From: Rhodocyclales bacterium GT-UBC
GTDB taxonomy: Bacteria; Pseudomonadota; Gammaproteobacteria; Burkholderiales; Rhodocyclaceae
Assembly: GCA_003583745.1 (NCBI GenBank)
Contig: QXPY01000002.1
Span: 62,001-126,000, forward strand
Reading direction: 5' to 3'
Length of the DNA stretch: 64,000 nt
A program made the translations under genes and the position numbers. This document shows, piece after piece, positions 47,069-55,555 of this stretch (positions are counted from its first letter, which is position 1; the number at the start of each line of letters is the position of its first letter). Below the pieces are notes generated by a model. It ran no database searches. It saw nothing but the letters and a program-made list of their open reading frames with translations, and was not told where the DNA came from.

Positions 47069-47671
47069 ATGGATACGCTGCAACCCGCCCTCTCTGCCCA
47101 TGAACTGCACCTGCTGATGGCCGACCAGAACCGACGCATCACCGAGACCATCCGGCGCGAACGGGGACGGCTGGGTAATTTCATCCGCCAGCGGGTGCCG
47201 GACGCCGGCGAGGCGGAGGACATCCTGCAGGATGTCTTTTTCGAATTCGTCGAAGCCTACCGGCTGCCCAAGCCGATCGAGCAGGCTGGCGCCTGGCTGT
47301 TCCAGGTGGCCCGCCATCGCATCATCGACCGCTTCCGCAAGAAGCGCGAGGTGGCGCTGCCGCAAGGCCGGGACGACGAAGGCAGCGAGGCGGACGACTA
47401 CTGGCTGGCCGATGTCCTGCCCGATGCCCACAGCAGTCCGGAAGCGGCCTACCTGCGCTCGGTGCTGCTCGAAGCACTGTCGGCCGCGCTGGAAGAACTG
47501 CCGGAGCGGCAACGCGACGTATTCATCGCCCACGAACTTGACGGGCTGAGCTTCAAGGAACTCTCGGCCCGCAGCGGCGTGGGCATCAACACGCTGCTCG
47601 GCTGGAAACGCCAGGCCGTGCTGCATCTCCGCCAACGGCTGCAAACCATTTACGACGAACTCGAGGATTAA
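47069..47671 (+). CDS. ECF-type RNA polymerase sigma factor
   Basis: 200 residues. Region 2 contains GEAEDILQDVFFEFVE and AWLFQVARHRIIDRFRKK; region 4 contains LEELPERQRDVFIAHELDG, LSFKELSARSGVG and the recognition helix TLLGWKRQAVLHL. No anti-sigma gene is adjacent; instead a small membrane protein follows 11 nt later. It diverges from the TRAP operon. Target genes are unknown. Confidence 0.92.
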   Translation: MDTLQPALSAHELHLLMADQNRRITETIRRERGRLGNFIRQRVPDAGEAEDILQDVFFEFVEAYRLPKPIEQAGAWLFQVARHRIIDRFRKKREVALPQGRDDEGSEADDYWLADVLPDAHSSPEAAYLRSVLLEALSAALEELPERQRDVFIAHELDGLSFKELSARSGVGINTLLGWKRQAVLHLRQRLQTIYDELED

Positions 47672-47682
47672 GGAGCATCACC

Positions 47683-48057
47683 ATGCGAATGAACTGTTCA
47701 AGCGAAAAATCCGGCTGTACCAGCCGCTGCCTGAAGATCGGCCTGCTGGTCGTGGCCGGCATCGCGGCCCTGGGCGCGGTCGTCATGCTGCTGTGGAACT
47801 GGCTGATGCCGGAACTCTTCATCGGCGCCCGCAGCATCGACTACTGCCAGGCGCTCGGCGTACTGGTGCTGAGCAAGATCCTGTTCGGCGGCTTTCGCGG
47901 CGGTTGTCACGGCCGCTGGCACGAACGCCGGGCCCGCTGGGAAAGCATGACGCCGGAAGAACGGGCCGAACTGAAAGGGCGCTTCCACGGCCGCTGGGGC
48001 AACTGGTGCAAGTCGTCCGACAACGGCGCCGGCAACAACCCGGACAGCAAGCAGTAA
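47683..48057 (+). CDS. Small membrane protein cotranscribed with the ECF sigma factor
   Basis: 124 residues. The N-terminus has two Cys (MRMNCSSEKSGCTSRC), one hydrophobic helix (IGLLVVAGIAALGAVVMLLW), a second weaker one (ALGVLVLSKILFG) and then a basic His/Arg/Trp-rich tail (CHGRWHERRARWESMTPEER). AGGAG precedes the ATG. It could regulate the sigma factor or sense metal through Cys/His, but no family was recognised. Confidence 0.75.
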   Translation: MRMNCSSEKSGCTSRCLKIGLLVVAGIAALGAVVMLLWNWLMPELFIGARSIDYCQALGVLVLSKILFGGFRGGCHGRWHERRARWESMTPEERAELKGRFHGRWGNWCKSSDNGAGNNPDSKQ

Positions 48058-48067
48058 GCGATGCGGT

Positions 48068-48093
48068 GGCAGCCCGGACCTACCCGGGTTGCC
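48068..48093. terminator. Hairpin between convergent genes
   Basis: GGCAGCCCGG and CCGGGTTGCC pair over 10 bp with one G-U and a 6-nt loop, between the membrane-protein stop (48,057) and the SnoaL-like stop (48,097). There is no clear T-run, so the terminator call is tentative. Confidence 0.4.
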
Positions 48094-48096
48094 GCT

Positions 48097-48519
48097 TCAG
48101 GCCGCCAGTACCCGGCGCAGGCCGCGCATCAGGGTGCCGATGGCCGGCAGCTTCATGTACAACTCCTCGGCCGTATCCCAGTAATCGCGGTGGTAATTGA
48201 CCCGGCCATCGGCCGCGAAGCGCAGATGCGACACACCGCGCATGACCTGGGTCTCGCCCTTGCCCCACAGGCGCACCCGGAACGAGAACTCCCAAACCAG
48301 CATGGCGCCCTGGGCATCCACCACCTTGTCGGTGACGACGAAGCGCGGCTCGGCAACCTGCCCGAACATGTGGCTGAAAATCCGCTGGATGCCGGGTATG
48401 CCCCGCACTTCGTTGAAAGGGTCCTTGAAATAGGCATCCTCGGTATAGAACTCGGGAAAGCGGGCAATGCTCTCCGGCGCAAATGCGTTATAAAAGCAGA
48501 TCAGTTCGTCCAAAGTCAT
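48097..48519 (-). CDS. SnoaL-like / NTF2-fold protein
   Basis: 140 residues with the NTF2-like pattern: LICFYNAFAPESIARFPEFY, YTEDAYFKDPFNEVRG and the strand RGVSHLRFAADGRVNYHRDYW. Members are small hydrolases, isomerases or scaffold subunits. It starts 1 nt after the SDR stop, last gene of the MFS-DUF3833-SDR-SnoaL run, so it probably acts in the same lipid-related pathway. Confidence 0.82.
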   Translation of the reverse strand: MTLDELICFYNAFAPESIARFPEFYTEDAYFKDPFNEVRGIPGIQRIFSHMFGQVAEPRFVVTDKVVDAQGAMLVWEFSFRVRLWGKGETQVMRGVSHLRFAADGRVNYHRDYWDTAEELYMKLPAIGTLMRGLRRVLAA

Positions 48520-48520
48520 C

Positions 48521-49276
48521 TCAGCCTCCGGTCAGGCGACGAATCAGCGGGAAATACCAGGCGTAGGGCAGTACGGCGAACCATTTCATCAGCCGGGTGA
48601 AACGTTTGGGAAAATGAATCTCGAAACGCCCGGCCGCGAAGCCGTCGACCATGGCCAGGGCGGCCTGCTCCGGCGTTTGCAGCGCCGGCATGGCGAAATC
48701 GTTCTGCGCCGTCAGCGGCGTCGCGACAAAACCGGGATTGACCAGCCAGACACCAATGCCTCGCGGCAGCAGATCGAGGTGCAGGCATTCGGCAAAATGG
48801 ATCAGCGCCGCCTTGCCCGGCCCGTAGCACAGGGCCTTGGGCAGGCCGCGATAGCCCGCCACGCTGGCCACCAACGCAATGCCGCCGCCCGCCTGGAGAT
48901 CGGGCAGGACGGTCGCCGCCAGGCGCATGGCACCGTTGAAATTGACCGCCACCACCCGCTCGGCCTCTTGCAGGTCGAAACTGTCGGCGCGCATCGGCAC
49001 GTAGTCGCCGGCCAGATAAACCACCAGGTCCACACCGCCCCAGGCCGAGACCAGTGCCTTGCGGGCGCCGGCCAGGGCGGCGCTGTCGGTGGCATCGCAA
49101 GGCAACAGCAAGGCATCGGGCAAATCCAGCGCCTTCAACTTTTCGGCGCTGCGCGCCGAGAGCGCCAGCCAGGCGCCGCGCCGCGCCAGTTCGCGCGCCA
49201 GGGCGGCGCCGATGCCGGTCGAGGCACCGATCAGCCAGACCCGCTTGCCCGACCAGACGGTGATCTTGGGATTCAT
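48521..49276 (-). CDS. Short-chain dehydrogenase/reductase
   Basis: 251 residues. The cofactor motif is LIGASTGIGAALAREL (TGxxxGIG) and the catalytic pair is in a YGPGKAALIHFAE segment (Tyr-x3-Lys), with VASVAG supplying the Ser. Its ATG overlaps the DUF3833 stop. In several proteobacteria an SDR of this kind travels with cfa-like, DUF1365 and MFS genes in photo-oxidative-stress clusters. Confidence 0.92.
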   Translation of the reverse strand: MNPKITVWSGKRVWLIGASTGIGAALARELARRGAWLALSARSAEKLKALDLPDALLLPCDATDSAALAGARKALVSAWGGVDLVVYLAGDYVPMRADSFDLQEAERVVAVNFNGAMRLAATVLPDLQAGGGIALVASVAGYRGLPKALCYGPGKAALIHFAECLHLDLLPRGIGVWLVNPGFVATPLTAQNDFAMPALQTPEQAALAMVDGFAAGRFEIHFPKRFTRLMKWFAVLPYAWYFPLIRRLTGG

Positions 49277-49794
49277 GGCTTGCTGAAGCTCAAGGTCACT
49301 TCACCCAGCCGGAAACCCCATTTCGACATATAGGAGCGATTGAGCATCACCTTGTCGTCGATCAGGAACATCCAGTCGTCGAAATCGACGTTGTACACCT
49401 TGCCGTCCACCGGCAGCGCCAGCACGTAGCGCCAGCGCAAGGCATTGCCAGCAACCTCGCCGATCGCCTCGCCGACGACATCGTCGGCGGTGCCGCGGAA
49501 ACTGCCGTCGGGCTGCTTTTTCAGCGTCCACACCCGGCGCGAGGTCGAACCGTCGGACCATTTGAACTGTTCGTCGAGCACGCCGGTATCGCCTTCCCAA
49601 CGGGCATCGATGACGACGTGGAAACGTTTCTTGACCTCGCCGGAACGCCCCTGGAACATGCCCCAGGCGTCGAGCCGACCGTTCAGGTAAGTTGGCAGAT
49701 CGAGCGTCGGTTGCTCGGCCCGGTACTGTTCGACACCGGTCGAGGCACAGGCGGTGAGCCCGAGGGAAAACAAGGCAGCAGCAAGCAGTTTCAT
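49273..49794 (-). CDS. DUF3833 lipoprotein
   Basis: 173 residues. Signal peptide with lipobox LGLTAC, so a probable lipoprotein. The body is a beta-rich lipocalin-like domain with RLDAWGMFQGRSGEVKKRF, GRxxx WTLKKQPDGSFRGTADD and SYMSKWGFRLGEVTLSF, matching DUF3833. The ATG overlaps the MFS stop (TAATG). Function unknown; its genomic company suggests handling of a lipid. Confidence 0.88.
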   Translation of the reverse strand: MKLLAAALFSLGLTACASTGVEQYRAEQPTLDLPTYLNGRLDAWGMFQGRSGEVKKRFHVVIDARWEGDTGVLDEQFKWSDGSTSRRVWTLKKQPDGSFRGTADDVVGEAIGEVAGNALRWRYVLALPVDGKVYNVDFDDWMFLIDDKVMLNRSYMSKWGFRLGEVTLSFSKP

Positions 49795-51014
49795 TATCGA
49801 ATCTCCAGAGAATGGCGCCAGCGCCAGAGCAGCCACCCGGCCAGCGCCTTGAAGGCGAGCGGCAGCAAGGCATAGGCAAAGGACAGCGCCGGCAGGCCCT
49901 GCGTGCTGCCCGGCACATAGCCGAGGGCCGCCAGCAGGGGCAGCGACAAGCCGGCGGCGAGCGCCAGATTGAGTTTGGCAACGAAATTCCACACCCCGAA
50001 GCAGGCCCCGGCCTGCCCCTGGCGTTCGCCGAGGTCGGCGGCGAGCGCGGCCGGCAAGGCGAGATCGGCCCCCAGCGCCAGGCCGGAGGCGACGCAGATC
50101 AGCGCAAACGGCCAGAGATCGCCGCTGCCCAGCAGGCTGGCCCCGGCAAAGGCCAGCATCGCCAGCAGCATGGCCGCCAGCCAGGCGGCGACCCGGCCGT
50201 AGCGCGCCGCCAGGGCGACCCAGACCGGCAGCGAGGCTGCCCCGGCGACAAAATACACAGCCAGCAAGGCACCGCTGGCCGATGGCCTTTGCAACACATC
50301 TGCAACGAAAAACAGGAACAGCGTCGCCGGCAAGGCCGCGGCAATGCCGTTGGCGACAAAGACCAGCAGCAGACGGCGAAACAGCGGGTCGGCCAGCACC
50401 CGGCGCAAACTCGGCCACAGCGCGGCGCTCGATGCCGGCAAGGCCGGCCCGACCCCGACCCGGGCGAAAGTCGTCGCCGCGGCCAGCAGCAGCAACGGCG
50501 GCAGGATCCAGCTCAAGCGGGCGATGCCCTCGCTCAGCGAAGGCGCCAGCCAGGTCGGCAAGGCCGCCGCCAGCACCACGCCAAGCAACCCGAAGCCTTC
50601 GCGTGCCGCCGTCAGCCGGGTCCGCCAGACGGCATCGCCACCGATATCCGCCCCCCAGGCCTGATAAGCCACGGTGGCCGCGGAAAAGCCGAGGTAGGTC
50701 AGCGCCAGCGAAGCGAGCAACCACCACCCGGCCGCCCCGGCCGGCGGGTTGAGCAAGGCGACGAAACCCAGCCCGAAGGGCAGCAACGCCAGCCCCAGCA
50801 TGCGGCGCCGTGGTACCCGGTCGGCCAGCCAGCCGAGCCAGGGATCAATCCCGGCATCGAGCAGGCGCGCCCCTAGCAGAATCATGCCCAGCACACCCAG
50901 TTCGATGCCCGCCGTCTCGGCATAAAAGCGCGGCACATGAACGTAGATCGGCAAGGCGGCAAAGGCCAGCGGCAGGCCGAGCAAGCCATAGGCGAGGACG
51001 CGGCCGGTCGTCAT
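49794..51014 (-). CDS. MFS transporter (GPH-like) of the lipid cluster
   Basis: About 406 residues, twelve membrane helices. The loop between helices 2 and 3 reads GWLADRVPRRRMLG, an MFS signature, and the early DAGIDPWLGWLAD block is typical of the glycoside-pentoside-hexuronide symporter branch. ATG 51,014 is preferred over a TTG four codons upstream. A GPH-like symporter is part of the comparable RpoE-regulated cluster in Rhodobacter sphaeroides. Substrate unknown. Confidence 0.85.
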   Translation of the reverse strand: MTTGRVLAYGLLGLPLAFAALPIYVHVPRFYAETAGIELGVLGMILLGARLLDAGIDPWLGWLADRVPRRRMLGLALLPFGLGFVALLNPPAGAAGWWLLASLALTYLGFSAATVAYQAWGADIGGDAVWRTRLTAAREGFGLLGVVLAAALPTWLAPSLSEGIARLSWILPPLLLLAAATTFARVGVGPALPASSAALWPSLRRVLADPLFRRLLLVFVANGIAAALPATLFLFFVADVLQRPSASGALLAVYFVAGAASLPVWVALAARYGRVAAWLAAMLLAMLAFAGASLLGSGDLWPFALICVASGLALGADLALPAALAADLGERQGQAGACFGVWNFVAKLNLALAAGLSLPLLAALGYVPGSTQGLPALSFAYALLPLAFKALAGWLLWRWRHSLEIR

Positions 51015-51122
51015 GGTCGCGGCCAATTGGCGAATGCTGCCAAGGCGAAGGGAGCCACTATCCGGTCTACAAAATGCAGTTTGCCCTTCGTCCCAACGCC
51101 CTTTTTCGCGCCTGAGGCGCGC

Positions 51123-51639
51123 CTTACTTTTTCTTGCTTCGCCAAGAAAAAGTAAGCAAAAAGAAGGCGACCCGAGGTCGGCGCCGGGCTTTGCCCGGTG
51201 CCCTGCGCGATTCGGCAGGAGCGCGGGCTGCGCAACTCGGGCCCCTGGCCCTCAGACAGTGCTCGCCCTTTCTCCGCCCCTGCCTGCATTGCTCGGCGCC
51301 TTCCACGGGAAATGGGCACTGTCGCCGTACCAAAACAGTCTCGCTGCGACAATACAACCAAGCCACGCCCCGTCATCGTCGAACAAGCTCTTCCAGTTGA
51401 GTACAAAAAGCAGGCTCGATGACTGGCAATCGGTTCAAATCGCGACGCCCTTGCCCCCTTGGAGGGCGCTGAGCAACGCAGCCTGGCGCGGGAAGAGGGC
51501 GAGCACTGTTTGAGGGCGCAGCCCGAGTTGCGCAGCCCCCGCGTCGAGCGAGTCGCGCAGGGCACCGGGCAAGGCCCGGCGCCGACCCAGAGGTCACCTT
51601 TTCTTTGGCTACTTTCTTTTGGCGAAGCAAAAGAAAGTA
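51123..51639. repeat. Large imperfect inverted repeat in a 685-bp non-coding gap
   Basis: Left arm 51,123-51,310 and right arm 51,453-51,639 are imperfectly complementary over about 185 bp, with near-identical blocks such as GTCGGCGCCGGGC and CAGTGCTCGCCCT. Each arm's outer end is itself a hairpin: 14-bp stem at 51,123-51,156 and 12-bp stem at 51,610-51,639, both with A/T-rich stems and a 6-nt loop. The central 140 nt holds no clear gene. No transposase or terminal duplication is visible. It separates the MFS group from the cfa group. Confidence 0.8.
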
Positions 51640-51699
51640 CGCCCGCCGGCAAGGCGGAAAACATTGGTTGAGAAAGCGTGACAAACGTCAAAAGCCCGC

Positions 51700-52251
51700 T
51701 CATCCCCCGCCCCCTTTCAACAAGGCCGCCCGCAACTCCGGCGCACTGGTCCGCGCATCCAGCCAGATGGCAAAGAAGGCCCGGGCGAAGGCCGCTTCGT
51801 CGATGCTGCCGAGCAGGCGGTCGTTGTAGAGAAAGCGGGCGCCGCCGGGCTGGTAGTGGCCAACGATGGCATCGCCGTTCCTGACGTCGGGAAACAGCCG
51901 GGCCATCTGCTCGCCCCAGCGCTTGAGCGTGGCGTCGTCGGCCAGCCCGAGATTGCGGATTTCCTTGACACTGGCTTCGGCGATGGCGGCCCCGGCGAGG
52001 TTGCGCTTGTAGGTCAGTTTGAGGGCCAGCGGCGGGCGCAGCGGGTCTTCGCCGGCCCACAAGGTCGCCTCATAGATGAGGAAGCCGAAGCGGCGGAACT
52101 CGCCGCTGCCCCAACGCCGCAGCCCACCGGTCGGATCTTCGGCCGGGCTGGCCGCCACCGCCAACGGCCAGGCGGCCAGCGCCAGCAGCAACTGGCGCCG
52201 GCGCGAAGACAGCGGCGCCTCAGCGATGACGCAGCTCGAACTGGACGACAT
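51700..52251 (-). CDS. Chalcone isomerase-like secreted protein
   Basis: 183 residues from the ATG at 52,251, which overlaps cfa by 32 nt. An Arg-rich N-terminus and hydrophobic segment (RRRQLLLALAAWPLAVAAS) suggest export. The core matches the bacterial chalcone-isomerase-like fold (FGFLIYEATLWAGEDP; LALKLTYKRNLAG; FPDVRNGDAIVGHYQPGG), a family that binds fatty acids rather than flavonoids in most bacteria. Its place in the cfa operon supports a fatty-acid role. Confidence 0.85.
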   Translation of the reverse strand: MSSSSSCVIAEAPLSSRRRQLLLALAAWPLAVAASPAEDPTGGLRRWGSGEFRRFGFLIYEATLWAGEDPLRPPLALKLTYKRNLAGAAIAEASVKEIRNLGLADDATLKRWGEQMARLFPDVRNGDAIVGHYQPGGARFLYNDRLLGSIDEAAFARAFFAIWLDARTSAPELRAALLKGGGG

Positions 52252-53413
52252 CGACGCTACCGGCCAGGAAGCCGGCCTCGCAGTAACACAGGTACATGCG
52301 CCACAGGCGGCGGAACTGTTCGTCGAACCCCTGAGCGGCGATCTGCGGCCATTTGGCTTCGAAGGCCTGGCGCCACTCGGCCAGCGTCCGGGCATAGTCG
52401 AGCCCGAAGGCATATTCGTTGCGCACGATCAGCCCTTGGCGGGCGGCAGCATCGCGGAATGCGGCGCGCGAGGGCAGCATGCCGCCGGGGAAGACGTATT
52501 GCTGGATGAAGTCGGTGCTGCGCCGGTAGGTCGGAAAAATGTCGTCGCGAATGGTGATGCTCTGGATCACCGCCTTGCCGCCCGGCTTCAGGGCCCGCGC
52601 CACGGTCTTGAAATAGCTCGGCCAGAAACGTTCGCCGACCGCCTCGAACATTTCGATAGAAACCACATGGTCGAATTGCTCGCAGGTATCGCGATAATCC
52701 TGCAGCCGCAGATCGGCAGCCGGCACCCGCTTTTGCGCCCAGGCGAGCTGGGCCGGCGACAAGGTCAGGCCGGTCACGTCCAGCCCGGCCGCCACCGCCA
52801 GTTCGGCGAAACCGCCCCAGCCACAGCCGATTTCCAGCACGCGCTGGCCCGGTTCGGCCTTCAGGCGCTGCAGGATGCGCCGGTACTTGGCATGCTGGGC
52901 GGCCAGCAAGGAGGTATGGGCAGCCTCACCTTCGCCGTAGATCGCCGCCGAATAGCTCATGCTCGGATCGAGCCAGAGCTGGTAGAAATCGTTGCCCAGA
53001 TCGTAGTGGGCCATGATATTGCGCTTGCTGCCGGTGCGACTGTTGCGGTTCAGCCAGTGCCGGACGCGGGCCGCCAGCAGGCCGCGCCAGGAACCGTACA
53101 CGGCTTTCTTCAAGGCTTCGCGGTTGCGCGCCAGCAGGGTGAGCAGGCCGGTGACATCGGGCGAATCCCAGTGCCCGTCGAGATAGGCCTCGGCCAGGCC
53201 GATATCGCCCCGGGCCAGGATCTGCCCGAACATCGCTTCGTCGTGAACCTGCAACGTCACGCCATGCTCGCCGTCGCCGAACAGGGCGCTGGAACCGTCG
53301 GGCAGGCGGATTTCGAGCAGGCCGCCGCGGATTTTTTCGAGCAGTTCGAAAACCAGTCGGGTGTCACGGGGCAGGCTTTCGCTGCCGCGCAGAATCAGGG
53401 TGTTGTTGTTCAT
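52220..53413 (-). CDS. cfa: Cyclopropane-fatty-acyl-phospholipid synthase-like methyltransferase
   Basis: 397 residues. The N-terminal SCP-like part (TLQVHDEAMFGQILARGDIG) precedes the SAM-dependent core: HYDLGNDFYQLWLDPSMSYS, VLEIGCGWGGFAELA, and SIEMFEAVGERFW with the catalytic Glu. It methylates unsaturated acyl chains in membrane phospholipids. In this gene context a related modification (e.g. furan or methylated fatty acids) is also possible. Its ATG overlaps the DUF1365 stop. Confidence 0.93.
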   Translation of the reverse strand: MNNNTLILRGSESLPRDTRLVFELLEKIRGGLLEIRLPDGSSALFGDGEHGVTLQVHDEAMFGQILARGDIGLAEAYLDGHWDSPDVTGLLTLLARNREALKKAVYGSWRGLLAARVRHWLNRNSRTGSKRNIMAHYDLGNDFYQLWLDPSMSYSAAIYGEGEAAHTSLLAAQHAKYRRILQRLKAEPGQRVLEIGCGWGGFAELAVAAGLDVTGLTLSPAQLAWAQKRVPAADLRLQDYRDTCEQFDHVVSIEMFEAVGERFWPSYFKTVARALKPGGKAVIQSITIRDDIFPTYRRSTDFIQQYVFPGGMLPSRAAFRDAAARQGLIVRNEYAFGLDYARTLAEWRQAFEAKWPQIAAQGFDEQFRRLWRMYLCYCEAGFLAGSVDVVQFELRHR

Positions 53414-54174
53414 TTTGGCGACTCCCGGAGGGGTTGAGGTACGTGGGCGCCACGGAAGGGCACCCCTTTCAGCCAGAGCTTCAAGGCTTGCCAGTGGATG
53501 CGGCACATCACGCCGGCGGTGAGGAAGGGCATGCGCAGGAAGGCGCCGAGCAGGGCCATCGCCGACCAGGCGCGGGGCTTGCCGGAAATCGAGGTGAGCA
53601 GCAGTTCGCCTTCGGCATCGTCGTAATCGATCCGGGCCAGCGACACCGGCCGGTCGAGATGGAAGCGGAAACGGTAGCCGCCCTCGATCTCGTTGAAGGG
53701 CGAGACATGGAACAGCTTTTCGGCGCGCAGTTCCTGGCCGTCGCGCAAGGGGCTGCGGTCGGCGTTGTGCAGCAGGTAATTGTGACGGCCGCCGAAGGTA
53801 TTGTTCACCTCGGCCAGCACGGCGATCAGTTGCCCGGCCCGGTCGTGACAGAACCAGAAGCTGACCGGGTTGAAGACATAGCCGAACAGGCGCGGGAAAC
53901 ACTGCAGGACGATCTCGCCATCGTCGGGCAGGCCGCGCTGGCGCAACTGCGCCTGGATCCAGGGCAGCAGCGGGCTGCCATCGCGCGCCCCGTGGTCCTT
54001 GCTGTAGAAACTCAGCACGTTGCGCCGCTCGACCGAGAAGATGCCGCAGCCCGCCTCGTCCAGCCGGCGCAATGGCAACTGCAGGTAGAACACCGGATAG
54101 ACGAAGGCATTGACCGCCGGGCGCAGCCGGCGGTGCATGACATGGCCGAGGAAGAGTCGGGGTGCGGCAAACAT
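53410..54174 (-). CDS. DUF1365 protein
   Basis: 254 residues. Diagnostic segments are GHVMHRRLRPAVNAFVYPVF, PRLFGYVFNPVSFWFCHD and VLAEVNNTFGGRHNYLL, with KLFHVSPFNEIEGGY. The biochemical role is unknown, but DUF1365 genes nearly always lie between an FAD-dependent oxidase and a cfa-type methyltransferase, as here, which points to modification of membrane lipids. ATGA overlap with cfa. Confidence 0.92.
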   Translation of the reverse strand: MFAAPRLFLGHVMHRRLRPAVNAFVYPVFYLQLPLRRLDEAGCGIFSVERRNVLSFYSKDHGARDGSPLLPWIQAQLRQRGLPDDGEIVLQCFPRLFGYVFNPVSFWFCHDRAGQLIAVLAEVNNTFGGRHNYLLHNADRSPLRDGQELRAEKLFHVSPFNEIEGGYRFRFHLDRPVSLARIDYDDAEGELLLTSISGKPRAWSAMALLGAFLRMPFLTAGVMCRIHWQALKLWLKGVPFRGAHVPQPLRESPK

Positions 54175-54179
54175 GGCGA

Positions 54180-55487
54180 TCAGGCCGTTTCGGTTTCGCG
54201 CAGCAATTCGGCAACGCCCTGCCAGGGCGCCTGAACGCCCAGACCGTTGGCGACGCGCAGCGCCGACTTCAGGCCGTCTTCATGGAAGCCATAGCTGCCC
54301 CAAGCGCCAGCCAGCCAGATGCCGTTCTCGCCCTGGACCTCGGCCAGCTTCTGCTGGGCGGCGATGGCCGGCCCATCGAAGATCGGATGGGCGTAGTCGA
54401 ACTCGGCCAGCACCTTGGCCGGGTCCGGCTCGCGGGCCGGGTTGAGGGTGACCACCACCGGCGTCGAGAAGGGCAAGGGCTGCAGCTTGTTGATCAGGTA
54501 GGAAACGCCGACCGGCTGCGCCCCCGGTTCGCCGCTGCCGGCAAAATAATTCCAGGCCGACCACAGCTTGCGGTCACGCGGCAGCAGGGCCGGATCGGTA
54601 TGCAGCACTGCCCGGTTGGGCTGGTAGCGAATGGCCGCCAAGACCTCGCGCTGGGCATCGCTGGCAGAAAAGCCAAGGATGGCCAGGGCCTGGTCGCTGT
54701 GACAGGCCATCACCACCTCGTCAAAATGTTCGCTGCCGCCGGCGTGGCTGACCCGCAGGCCGGTGGCTTCCCGGCTGATCGCCGTCACCGGACAATTCAA
54801 CCGGATGTCGCCCAGCTGGGCGGCAATTTTCTCGACGTACTGGCGACCGCCACCCAGCACCGTGCGCCACATCGGCCGATCGAACACCTGCAGCAGGCCA
54901 TGGTTGTTGCAGAAGCGGATGAAGGTGGCGAGCGGCATGTCGCGCATCTGGCCGGTCGGGCAGGACCAGATGGCCGCTGCCATGGGCAGCAGGTACCAGT
55001 CGGCAAAGGCAGACGAGTAGCGCCCCTCGGTCAGGAAGTCCTGCAGGCAGCGCTGGTTGTCGGGATGCGTCGCCAGCCAGGCGGTGCTCTCGCGATTGAA
55101 GCGCAGGATGTCAGAGAGCATCGACCAGAACGACGGCCGCAGCAGGTTGCGCTTCTGGCCGAAAACCGTGGCCAGGCTGCTCCCGGCCCATTCGAGGTCG
55201 GGGTTTTCCAGGCTGACGGCGAAGGACATCTCGGTCTCGACACTGTCGACGCCGAGCAAGGCAAACAGTGCGATCAGGTTCGGGTAGGTCTTTTCATTGA
55301 AGACCAGGAAGCCGGTATCGACCGGATGCGTCCGCCCTTCCAGCGTCACGTCGACGGTATTGGTGTGGCCGCCGAGGTAGCTGCCGGCCTCGAACAGGGT
55401 GACATCATAGTGGCGGCCAAGCAGCCAGGCACTGGCCAGGCCGGAGATGCCGGCACCGACGACGGCGATACGTTGTTTGCGTTCCAT
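54180..55487 (-). CDS. FAD-dependent amine oxidase-like protein of the cfa cluster
   Basis: 435 residues. FAD-binding motif IAVVGAGISGLASAWLLG, then LFEAGSYLGGHTNTV and the C-terminal GIWLAGAWGSYGFHEDGL loop. AAGGGA lies 6 nt before the chosen ATG (a second ATG is two codons upstream). Members of this group with cfa and DUF1365 are thought to desaturate or oxidise acyl chains; the closest known counterparts are the RpoE-ChrR (singlet oxygen) regulon genes of R. sphaeroides. Confidence 0.9.
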   Translation of the reverse strand: MERKQRIAVVGAGISGLASAWLLGRHYDVTLFEAGSYLGGHTNTVDVTLEGRTHPVDTGFLVFNEKTYPNLIALFALLGVDSVETEMSFAVSLENPDLEWAGSSLATVFGQKRNLLRPSFWSMLSDILRFNRESTAWLATHPDNQRCLQDFLTEGRYSSAFADWYLLPMAAAIWSCPTGQMRDMPLATFIRFCNNHGLLQVFDRPMWRTVLGGGRQYVEKIAAQLGDIRLNCPVTAISREATGLRVSHAGGSEHFDEVVMACHSDQALAILGFSASDAQREVLAAIRYQPNRAVLHTDPALLPRDRKLWSAWNYFAGSGEPGAQPVGVSYLINKLQPLPFSTPVVVTLNPAREPDPAKVLAEFDYAHPIFDGPAIAAQQKLAEVQGENGIWLAGAWGSYGFHEDGLKSALRVANGLGVQAPWQGVAELLRETETA

Positions 55488-55555
55488 GTCCATTCCCTTG
55501 TTGATGACCGGCTGGTGATTCGATGCGGCGCCCGCAATGAGCGGGCGCCAACCTG

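Noticed and set aside
51123-51639. Insertion sequence explanation for the inverted repeat
   Set aside because: No transposase frame lies between the arms and no flanking target duplication is visible.
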